NCBI GenBank assembly: GCA_046703825.1
Contig: JBJKSO010000008.1
Location: 1 to 14,111, forward strand
DNA: 14,111 nt
From: JBJKSO01 sp046703825
GTDB taxonomy: Bacteria > Chloroflexota > Dormibacteria > Aeolococcales > Bog-877
Direction: 5' to 3'
The position numbers were made by a program, and so were the translations under genes. The notes under the pieces were generated by a model. The model was not told the DNA's origin, made no database searches, and saw nothing but the letters and a program-made list of their open reading frames with translations. Shown in pieces: positions 1 through 5,703 of this stretch (positions are counted from its first letter, which is position 1; each line of letters opens with the position of its first letter).

Positions 1-1
1 C

Positions 2-1036
2 TCCATATCCGGCGAGGGGCAGGACGCGGTGCCCTACCTGGACAAGGGGGTGGCGCTGGCGGAGAGGCTGGACCTGCCCGAGGTCCTTTGCGGGGCACTT
101 GAGAGCAAGGCCCTGCTCCTGCGTTCAGGCGGGGACTTCCAGGGGGCGCTCGACCTCTTCGAACGCACCATCGCGATCGCCCGCGAGCGGGGGCTGCCTT
201 CTGACGAGCTCTCCGGGCACGCCAACAGTGCCGACACCCGAATGGCCAACGATCTGCCGGGGGCGGGCGAGCACCTGGAGGCAGCGATAGCCGGCGCCCG
301 CCGCCTGGGTCAGCGCTTCGCCGAAACCTTCCTCACCGGCAATCTGATGCTGTCCGAAATCTTCACCGGCGATTGGGATGCGGTCGAGGCGGCGGCTCTA
401 AGGCTGCTGGCCGAGGTGGGTCACGGCCAGGAGATAGTGCACAGCCGTCTTCTTCTTCTGCACGCGCTCCGAGGTGACGCGGAGGCGGCACGGCGCGAGC
501 TGTCGCTGATCTCCCGCTGGAAGGACCACGATTCGCGCGAGCCCCGGATGCTGCACGCGACCCTGGAGGGCACCGTCCTCCTCGCCGAGAAGGACTTCGA
601 GGCAGCGCTGGCGGTCTCCCAGGCCGCGGTGGCGGCGGCCCTCCCCAGCTTCGGACTGCGCCACGAGATCTCCCGGCAGGCGTGGCCCGACGCTTGCGAA
701 GCCGCGGTCCGGCTGCGCAGGGAGGGGGAGCTGGACGAACTGCTCGGCCTGCTGCAGGACCCGGCCGGAGGACTGCCGCCCTACCTGGAGGCTCAGCGGC
801 TGCGCTATCAGGCGCTGCGCAATTCCGGCGGAGAGGACCAGGCCGATGCCTTCGCGGCCGCCCAGACCGCGTTCGCCCAGCTCGGGTACCGGTACTGGCA
901 CGCCCGAACCGTGCTGGACTGGGCGGCTTGGGGGGCGGACGGCGGCCGGGGGCCAACCGAATCTGAGCTTGAGGGCTCCCGAGCGGAGTTGCTGCGCCTC
1001 AAAGCGGTAGGCGGAGCACCTGTGGCAGGCGGTTGA
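2..1036 (+). CDS. TPR-repeat protein, C-terminal part (5' end outside window)
   Basis: The frame is open from the first bases of the window, reading SISGEGQDAVPYLDKG, so the start codon lies upstream. The GTG at 29 is only an internal Val codon. The visible ~345 residues are almost all helical and built from Ala/Leu-rich repeats with TPR-like spacing, such as GALESKALLLRSGGDFQGAL, a 'GDWDAVEAAA' repeat near residue 120 and 'AEKDFEAALAVS' near residue 200. Such arrays form the C-terminal half of large signalling ATPases (class III adenylate cyclase/AAA-TPR proteins or LuxR/MalT-like regulators), where they bind partners or sense ligands. That assignment is inference, because no cyclase, NTPase or HTH domain is in view. 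The gene ends in TGA and is followed by 181 bases without a gene. Confidence is high that it is a coding TPR protein and low on its exact family. Confidence 0.75.
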   Translation, partial: SISGEGQDAVPYLDKGVALAERLDLPEVLCGALESKALLLRSGGDFQGALDLFERTIAIARERGLPSDELSGHANSADTRMANDLPGAGEHLEAAIAGARRLGQRFAETFLTGNLMLSEIFTGDWDAVEAAALRLLAEVGHGQEIVHSRLLLLHALRGDAEAARRELSLISRWKDHDSREPRMLHATLEGTVLLAEKDFEAALAVSQAAVAAALPSFGLRHEISRQAWPDACEAAVRLRREGELDELLGLLQDPAGGLPPYLEAQRLRYQALRNSGGEDQADAFAAAQTAFAQLGYRYWHARTVLDWAAWGADGGRGPTESELEGSRAELLRLKAVGGAPVAGG

Positions 1037-1147
1037 TTGACAGACGCCCGGGTGACCGGCGCTGAAGGTTTTGTTACGCCGCCCCGGTTGCTGCGGCCGC
1101 CCCCAGCCAGCGAGAATTCGGCACGGTTAACACGGTGACCGGGTTGG

Positions 1148-1183
1148 GGGTGCGGCCGGAACACCGCTAGCACCCACAGGAGG
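1148..1183 (+). promoter_or_regulatory. Leader hairpin plus strong Shine-Dalgarno upstream of the signal peptidase gene
   Basis: GGGTGC (1148-1153) is the reverse complement of GCACCC (1170-1175), with a further GCGG/CCGC pairing inside. AGGAGG follows at 1178-1183. The first usable start codon in frame with the signal peptidase is GTG 1218, 34 bases past this motif, which is too far for normal initiation. The motif may be coincidental, or part of a structured leader, or mark a start I cannot identify. The rest of 1037-1217 shows no gene and no convincing -35/-10 pair. Confidence 0.3.
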
Positions 1184-1217
1184 GAATTCGGCGGCAACCA
1201 GGCTAGGTCCGCTGCGA

Positions 1218-1871
1218 GTGCGCGCACCTGAGGCTGTCCCGGGCCATCCGAGTACCGGCCGGACATTGCTACGGGTCCTGGCTTCGGTGCTGCTAACCCT
1301 AGGCGGGGTTGTGCTTCTGCTCGCCTTCATCGGCGCCATCTTTCTTGCAGTACTAACCCGCCAGAACCCTCGCGGAGTACCAACCGCCTTTGGTCACCGG
1401 GCGATCGTGGTCCTGAGCGGGTCGATGACGGGCACCTTCGACGTCGGCGACCTGATCGTCGACCGCGTGGTCACCGTGCAGCAGGCCGAGCACCTGCATC
1501 GCGGGCAGATCATCAGCTTCCAGGAGACCTCGAGCCATGGGCAAACGGTGGGAATGATCTCCCACCGCATCTACCGCGTCAGTCACGTATTCAATGCACG
1601 GACCCAGAGTGAAACCGCCGTCTATGAGACCAAGGGAGACGCCAACGCCGCTCCCGACGATAACCGGGTGCTCCCGCAAGAAATCGTGGGAGTCTACGAG
1701 TTCCGGGTTCCTTACGCGGGATACGTGCTAACCGATCTGCACCAGCCGCTGGTGTTCATCTTGCTTATCACGGTTCCATTCGCGGTTCTGATCGCAGCGG
1801 AGGCGCGACGCCGCTGGTCCCCGAAGACGTCGCCAGAGCAAACGGAGGGAATCGATTCGCAAGCGCACTAG
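1218..1871 (+). CDS. sipW: Signal peptidase I, SipW/ER (S26B) type
   Basis: This 217-aa membrane serine peptidase removes N-terminal leaders from exported proteins on the outer face of the cytoplasmic membrane. One N-terminal membrane segment spans about 17-46. The catalytic serine box SGSM gives Ser69 and is followed by the family-typical 'FDVGDLIVDR'. A SHRIYRV box gives His116 in place of the general-base lysine of ordinary bacterial LepB, and TKGDAN gives Asp141. This Ser/His/Asp set identifies the archaeal/ER/SipW branch. A second hydrophobic segment at about 168-195 precedes a basic, hydrophilic tail, so both ends are probably cytoplasmic. The GTG start at 1218 is the only standard start before the membrane segment, and its ribosome-binding site is poor. 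The gene immediately downstream (61-base gap) encodes a protein with a SipW-cognate leader, a classic enzyme-substrate arrangement. The family call is firm. Use of the symbol sipW is by analogy with Bacillus. Confidence 0.88.
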   Translation: MRAPEAVPGHPSTGRTLLRVLASVLLTLGGVVLLLAFIGAIFLAVLTRQNPRGVPTAFGHRAIVVLSGSMTGTFDVGDLIVDRVVTVQQAEHLHRGQIISFQETSSHGQTVGMISHRIYRVSHVFNARTQSETAVYETKGDANAAPDDNRVLPQEIVGVYEFRVPYAGYVLTDLHQPLVFILLITVPFAVLIAAEARRRWSPKTSPEQTEGIDSQAH

Positions 1872-1915
1872 GACAAGCTGTGCGGAGAGCACGACCGACT
1901 CGGAGAGAAGCTATC

Positions 1916-1921
1916 AGGAGG
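1916..1921 (+). promoter_or_regulatory. Ribosome binding site fixing the TTG start of the exported protein
   Basis: A perfect AGGAGG lies 10 bases upstream of TTG 1932. This supports an unusual TTG start that gives a short cationic MNIFRRR n-region before the hydrophobic leader. Confidence 0.75.
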
Positions 1922-1931
1922 GCATCCAAAG

Positions 1932-2921
1932 TTGAATATCTTTCGTAGGCGCCTCACCATCACGCTCGCCTCGGTGGGAGCGGTGGGCGCCATCGCGGCA
2001 ATAGCGACCGCTGCGAGCTTCGCGCTGTTCTGGGATCCACTCACCAATTCGGTGACCTTCGTCACCGGAAACGTCACCTTGCATAACCCCACGACAGCCA
2101 ACTGCAGCTACCAACACATACTGCCGGGGTACAGTACCCACGGCTATCCGGCCAATCTGGGCGACCAGTCCGGCACCGCCTGCGACGTGTACATCGACTA
2201 CACCGGCTCAGCGGATGCGTTCTTGGCCTTGGACGTCAAGGTCAGCACCACGGCCGGCACCAACACTCTGGCCTGCAACGGAGACGTCTCGACCACTCTC
2301 AGTTGTGAACCGATGTACAACCCAAACGCCGCGAGCAACAATCAAGCGGACGGACTTGAGGTGTACGTGCTCGCCAACGGCGACAGCTACAACGGCGAGA
2401 ATGGACCGACTCAAGCGTTTGGCATCGGAAGCGACCAAACCTTGTCCAATCCCGGGACGGTTGGCGTTGACCTCAGCTACAATCAAACGTCAACCGCAGC
2501 CGGTCAGACGGCCGCAAATTGCAACTCCACCACCGGGGTCGACTGCCCCGTGAAGGGCGGGACGGTCTACAGAGAGTCCTACTCTGTCTACGTCTACTGG
2601 CCGATCGACGACAACGGCCAGCAGAACATCTACCAGAACTCTTCAGCAACGGTGACTCTCACCGAGCACGCGGTCCAGGCCTACGACAACCCGCTGTTCG
2701 CGTGCAGTGGCATCCAAGACACCCAGGGCCTGTTCGGTGGTGCGAGCTACTACAACCCCGACCAGCCGCAGCTGGGCTGGGGCTCCGGCTTCAACGCGGG
2801 CATCAGCTCGTACCCGGCGATCGGCTCCTGCCCGACCATCGACAGCACGACCAACGGAACGGACTGGACTTCTTCGACGCCTTCGTCGGAACTGCTGCCG
2901 TTCTATCACCCAGACAACTGA
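1932..2921 (+). CDS. Secreted cysteine-rich protein with SipW-cognate (TasA/CalY-like) signal peptide
   Basis: This 329-aa exported protein is the probable substrate of the adjacent signal peptidase. Residues 1-7 (MNIFRRR) are the basic n-region and about 8-30 are hydrophobic. The stretch ASFALFWDPLTNSVTF followed by VTGNVTL matches the SipW-cognate leader pattern A-x-A-x-F-x-D...T-F-x-x-G-x-x-x-L seen in TasA, CalY and related fibre or matrix proteins. Cleavage after Ala31 (SFA) is plausible. The mature part is rich in Asn, Ser, Thr, Gly and Tyr, as in surface beta-sandwich proteins. It has eight cysteines (58, 84, 115, 125, 197, 205, 258, 300), an even number that suggests disulfides formed outside the cell. 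There is no LPxTG motif and no C-terminal membrane anchor, so it is probably released or self-assembling. The mature sequence matches no family I can name. A role as a biofilm or surface fibre subunit is inferred from the leader and the neighbour. It is coupled to the peptidase gene and followed by a strong hairpin. Confidence 0.8.
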   Translation: MNIFRRRLTITLASVGAVGAIAAIATAASFALFWDPLTNSVTFVTGNVTLHNPTTANCSYQHILPGYSTHGYPANLGDQSGTACDVYIDYTGSADAFLALDVKVSTTAGTNTLACNGDVSTTLSCEPMYNPNAASNNQADGLEVYVLANGDSYNGENGPTQAFGIGSDQTLSNPGTVGVDLSYNQTSTAAGQTAANCNSTTGVDCPVKGGTVYRESYSVYVYWPIDDNGQQNIYQNSSATVTLTEHAVQAYDNPLFACSGIQDTQGLFGGASYYNPDQPQLGWGSGFNAGISSYPAIGSCPTIDSTTNGTDWTSSTPSSELLPFYHPDN

Positions 2922-2969
2922 CGCGACCTGAGTTCCAGCGGGACGTCTAGCTCCCGCTAGCTCTTAAGG

Positions 2970-3001
2970 GGAGCGGGGCCGGCCAAGTCCGGCCTCGCTC
3001 C
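2970..3001 (+). terminator. Strong hairpin terminator after the secretion module
   Basis: A 13-base stem (GGAGCGGGGCCGG, 2970-2982) pairs with 2989-3001 across a 6-base loop. All pairs are Watson-Crick except one G-U. It sits 48 bases after the stop of the exported-protein gene. The 3' side has only a short TT, so this is a terminator of the T-poor kind often seen in high-GC genomes. Confidence 0.65.
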
Positions 3002-3030
3002 TTCGGACCCCGTGTGCCCACCCGCGGTGC

Positions 3031-3061
3031 TAAGATTCCGGCGCCAACTGGGGAGATCTCC
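3031..3061 (+). promoter_or_regulatory. Possible promoter -10 (TAAGAT) and palindromic operator before the MFS gene
   Basis: TAAGAT at 3031-3036 fits a TAnnnT -10 element, but no good -35 is seen at normal spacing. A perfect 10-base palindrome, GGAGATCTCC (3052-3061), lies just downstream of the predicted transcription start and 33 bases before the ATG, a position suited to a repressor site. Both calls rest only on motif shape and position. Confidence 0.3.
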
Positions 3062-3094
3062 AGGCTGTTGCAAGGCTGGCCGGGGTAGAGGGGA

Positions 3095-4810
3095 ATGAAA
3101 CCAGCGTCGGTTCTCCGACCCTACCGTGCGGCCCTGCGGCACCGGGACCTTCGCCTGCTCCTGACAGGCGAGCTCGTTTCCAACACCGGGTCTTGGGCTT
3201 ATAGCGTAGCCCTCGCGGTCTACACCTTCGATCGCACCCACTCGGCGCTCCTTGTCTCCGCCGTCTTCTTGGTGCGCTTCGTCCCGGGCATCTTCCTGTC
3301 GCCTTATGGCGGGATCGTTGCCGAACGTTTCGAGCGTGTGCGCCTGCTCCTCACCTGCGATTTGCTCCTGGCGCTCTGCCAGGGGCTGCTGATCCTCTCC
3401 GTTCTCGAGACCGCCCCCGTCGCTCTGGTGCTGCTCGTGGCCGCGGTCAACGCGGCAGTGTCCCAGCCGTACATGCCGGGGGTCGCGGCCATGATCCCGC
3501 AGCTGGCCGGTGAGGACGACCTGGCCGCGGCCAACGCCCTCAACAGCACCATCGACAACCTGGTGATCGTCCTGGGCCCGGCGGTGGGTGCCCTTTTGCT
3601 CCTTCTGGGCTCGCCGGCCTGGGCCTTCGCCGCCAACGCCGCGAGCTTTCTCTTCGCCGGACTGATGGTGAGCCGGCTTCGGGCCCGCTCTAGCCCCAGC
3701 GACGTCGGCGAGGGCGGAACGGTTGGGCCGGTCAAGCAGATGATCGCCGGCTTCAAGGCCATTAGCGAATCCCGGCTGGTGCTGGTGCTGGTGAGCTTCA
3801 GCGTCCTGGCCAGCTTCGTCTACGGCACCGATACGGTCCTCTTCGTCTTCGTGAGCCGGATCCAGCTCGGAACGGGCACCAACGGCTACGGCTACCTGCT
3901 CGCCGCCTTGGGCATCGGCGGAGTCCTTGCCGCCTTCTTCGTCAACCAGCTGGCGTCTAAGCCGCGGCTCGGGGCGATCATCACCGTGGGTATGGCCGTC
4001 TACTGCGTTCCGACGGCCCTCCTGATCTTCGTGCACCAGCCGGCGGTCGCCTTCGTCATGGAGGCGGTGCGGGGCAGCGGCACCCTGGTCGTGGACGTGC
4101 TGGCGGTGACCGCCATGCAGCGCTCGGTGGCACCCACCATGGTCGCCCGGGTCTTCGGGGTCTTCTTCGCGCTCGTGCTGGCCGCGATCTCGCTGGGCTC
4201 GGTACTGGCCGCCGCTATGGTGAGCCGCCTGGGTCTGCACGGCAGCCTGCTGGTGGTTGGCCTCGGGGTGCCGGCGCTGGCGGCCTGCGCCTACCCGATG
4301 CTGCGGCAGATGGACTTGGCCGCGGTGCGCCGCCTAGCGGAGCTGGCACCCAAGCTCGCACTGCTGGAGCGGCTCGGCATCTTTGCCGCCGGGTCGCGGG
4401 CGGCTCTGGAGCGGCTCGCGGCGGCGGCCACCGAAGAGCAGGTTGCGCCGGACCACACCATCATCGAAGAGGGCGCCACCGCGGACGACTTCTTCGTGCT
4501 GGTGGAGGGGACTGTAAGCGTCTTCGCCCGCGGTGACGGGATCCAGACCCGGCTCCTGCGCGAAATGGGCCCGGGTACCTACTTCGGGGAGATCGGCCTG
4601 CTGGAGAAGCTGCCGCGCACCGCGACGGTTCGCGCCCTGACCGCCTGCACCCTATACCGGATCCCCGGAAGCGTATTTATCGAGGCGCTCTCCTCCAGCA
4701 ACGTGGCGGGTGGCTTTCTCGAGGGCGCCAAGGCCCGGCTGGCAGTCTCCCACCCCTCCTACACGCCGTCCAACCTGCCCCACCTGGCGGGGGCGGGAAG
4801 CGAAGGTTGA
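3095..4810 (+). CDS. MFS exporter fused to a C-terminal cyclic-nucleotide-binding domain
   Basis: This 571-aa protein has two modules. Residues ~15-405 form a major facilitator of the MFS_3/EntS-like exporter type. It opens with 'HRDLRLLLTGELVSNTGSW', followed by about 12 hydrophobic segments, the loop 'GGIVAERFERVR' between segments 2 and 3, and a charged cytoplasmic loop at about 193-225. After a helical linker, residues ~428-545 are a cNMP-binding (CRP/PKA-like) beta-roll containing IIEEGATADDFFVLVEGTV and the phosphate-binding cassette FGEIGLLEKLPRTATV. Glu499 and Arg508 are both present where the ribose and phosphate contacts are expected, so cAMP or cGMP binding is possible. The inferred role is export of a small hydrophobic compound gated by a second messenger; the substrate is unknown. 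ATG 3095 is preceded by a close GAGGGGA. The gene appears monocistronic, lying between the hairpin at 2970 and tRNA-Ser. Confidence 0.88.
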   Translation: MKPASVLRPYRAALRHRDLRLLLTGELVSNTGSWAYSVALAVYTFDRTHSALLVSAVFLVRFVPGIFLSPYGGIVAERFERVRLLLTCDLLLALCQGLLILSVLETAPVALVLLVAAVNAAVSQPYMPGVAAMIPQLAGEDDLAAANALNSTIDNLVIVLGPAVGALLLLLGSPAWAFAANAASFLFAGLMVSRLRARSSPSDVGEGGTVGPVKQMIAGFKAISESRLVLVLVSFSVLASFVYGTDTVLFVFVSRIQLGTGTNGYGYLLAALGIGGVLAAFFVNQLASKPRLGAIITVGMAVYCVPTALLIFVHQPAVAFVMEAVRGSGTLVVDVLAVTAMQRSVAPTMVARVFGVFFALVLAAISLGSVLAAAMVSRLGLHGSLLVVGLGVPALAACAYPMLRQMDLAAVRRLAELAPKLALLERLGIFAAGSRAALERLAAAATEEQVAPDHTIIEEGATADDFFVLVEGTVSVFARGDGIQTRLLREMGPGTYFGEIGLLEKLPRTATVRALTACTLYRIPGSVFIEALSSSNVAGGFLEGAKARLAVSHPSYTPSNLPHLAGAGSEG

Positions 4811-4838
4811 GCGAAACCGGCTACGGGTTGGGGTTGCC

Positions 4839-4850
4839 GCCCCTAGGGGC
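4839..4850. repeat. Perfect 12-base palindrome
   Basis: GCCCCTAGGGGC lies between the MFS stop codon and the tRNA-Ser promoter. With no loop it resembles a protein-binding site rather than a terminator. No partner or function is evident. Confidence 0.3.
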
Positions 4851-4865
4851 CGGTCGAGATCGGCG

Positions 4866-4871
4866 GCCTAT
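4866..4871 (+). promoter_or_regulatory. -10 element of the tRNA-Ser gene
   Basis: TATACT is a near-consensus -10 ending 20 bases before the first base of the mature tRNA. That fits transcription starting a little upstream followed by 5' processing. No recognisable -35 is present at 16-18 bases. Confidence 0.5.
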
Positions 4872-4891
4872 ACTCGGGAACTTGGTCCCCC

Positions 4892-4984
4892 GATGGGGAG
4901 GTGGCTGAGTGGTCGAAAGCGCCCGCCTGCTAAGCGGGTGACGGGGGTTAACCTCGTCCGAGGGTTCGAATCCCTCCCTTCCCG
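4892..4984 (+). tRNA. tRNA-Ser (anticodon GCT)
   Basis: The fold is complete. The acceptor GGGGAGG (4892-4898) pairs with CCTTCCC (4977-4983) with one G-U, and the discriminator is G4984. The D arm reads GCTGAGTGGTCGAAAGC. The anticodon stem CCCGC/GCGGG encloses CTGCTAA, giving anticodon GCT, which reads AGC/AGU. A long variable arm typical of serine tRNAs follows, then the T arm GAGGG-TTCGAAT-CCCTC. The 3' CCA is not encoded. Confidence 0.95.
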
Positions 4985-5056
4985 CGTCCGAAATCGGCTC
5001 TGTCGGGTTTCCGTTGAGCCCCGCCATGGTCTCGCGGCTTGGTGTGACCGAGTCGT

Positions 5057-5071
5057 GGCGCGAAACGCGCC
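5057..5071. repeat. Short inverted repeat upstream of the leaderless gene
   Basis: GGCGCG and CGCGCC flank an AAA loop and sit about 10 bases upstream of the -10 of the next gene, overlapping its -35/spacer region. It could be the end of tRNA-Ser transcription (though no T-tract follows) or an operator. Confidence 0.3.
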
Positions 5072-5081
5072 CCGACGGTTA

Positions 5082-5087
5082 TAGGAT
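5082..5087 (+). promoter_or_regulatory. -10 element of a probable leaderless transcript
   Basis: TAGGAT (TAnnnT) ends 6 bases before GTG 5094, so transcription would begin at or beside the start codon. No Shine-Dalgarno precedes that GTG. This spacing is the hallmark of leaderless genes, which are common in Actinobacteria. Confidence 0.5.
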
Positions 5088-5093
5088 GCGCCG

Positions 5094-5693
5094 GTGACGG
5101 TGTCCAACCCTGCCCGGAGATCCGGCGGCCGCCCGAGTGCTGGTTCGCTCCCGCTGCGGCTGGTCCGTCGCTACCGCGAGACCGCCGAGGAGCGCCCCGA
5201 CGAGGACGTCAACTTCCGGGTCCTGAGTGCCTTCCTGCTGACCTTCTCCACGGTGCGGCTCATCACCCACGGCATCCGCGGCAACTGGCTGCCGCTCAAC
5301 AACATCGTCCTCGGCGGGAGCAAGAAGAAGGGCGGCGGGCAGCCACTGCACATCCACCACATGGTCTGGGGGATCCTGGCCATGACCGCCTGTGGCTACG
5401 GAGGGCTGCTGCGCACCGACCTGCACTGGCGGCGCAGGCTCGCCCCCGTGTACGGAGCCGGGGTCGCGCTCACCTTTGACGAGTTCGCCCTGTGGCTCCA
5501 CCTGCAGGACGACTACTGGACCAAGGAGGGGAGGACCAGCGTCGACGCCGTGATCATCCTGAGCGCGGTCTTCGGCCTGGCGACGGCATCTCCCCTGTTC
5601 TGGCAGCGCGCCATCCACGAGGTGGCCACCACTGCCCCCCGGGGCCAGAAGGGCCCGCAAACGCCGGCGAGCCGCGCCGCCGCCGGCCACTGA
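5094..5693 (+). CDS. Conserved His-rich integral membrane protein of unknown function
   Basis: The 199-aa product has a basic, Ser/Pro-rich cytoplasmic N-terminus (1-40) and then about four hydrophobic segments (roughly 42-60, 88-106, 117-137, 151-172). It ends in a short hydrophilic tail. Polar residues cluster at the membrane edges: His59 in 'RLITHGIRGNW', the LHIHHMVWG motif with His86/His88/His89, Asp129/Glu130 in ALTFDEFALWLHLQDDYW, and Asp151 in 'GRTSVDAV'. I recognise this pattern from uncharacterised membrane proteins of Actinobacteria and related phyla, but know no tested function. The His/Asp set could hold a metal in a membrane-embedded hydrolase, which is speculation from the residues alone. 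The GTG start follows a -10 at leaderless distance. The next gene begins 10 bases after its stop, so it is probably the first gene of the operon leading to dnaG and rpoD. Confidence 0.75.
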   Translation: MTVSNPARRSGGRPSAGSLPLRLVRRYRETAEERPDEDVNFRVLSAFLLTFSTVRLITHGIRGNWLPLNNIVLGGSKKKGGGQPLHIHHMVWGILAMTACGYGGLLRTDLHWRRRLAPVYGAGVALTFDEFALWLHLQDDYWTKEGRTSVDAVIILSAVFGLATASPLFWQRAIHEVATTAPRGQKGPQTPASRAAAGH

Positions 5694-5697
5694 GGTG
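5692..5697 (+). promoter_or_regulatory. Ribosome binding site favouring ATG 5704
   Basis: GAGGTG overlaps the stop codon of the upstream gene and sits 6 bases before ATG 5704. An earlier in-frame GTG at 5695 lies inside this motif and has no site of its own, so ATG 5704 is preferred. The arrangement suggests translational coupling. Confidence 0.6.
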
Positions 5698-5703
5698 ATT
5701 GGG

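Noticed and set aside
2..1036. Assigning the TPR fragment as an adenylate cyclase that feeds the cNMP-binding exporter
   Set aside because: No cyclase domain is in the window and TPR tails occur in many unrelated regulators.
2957..4240. A 427-codon open frame on the minus strand
   Set aside because: It lies opposite the MFS gene and its translation is Gln/Glu/His/Arg-rich repeats without domains, a typical shadow of a high-GC gene.
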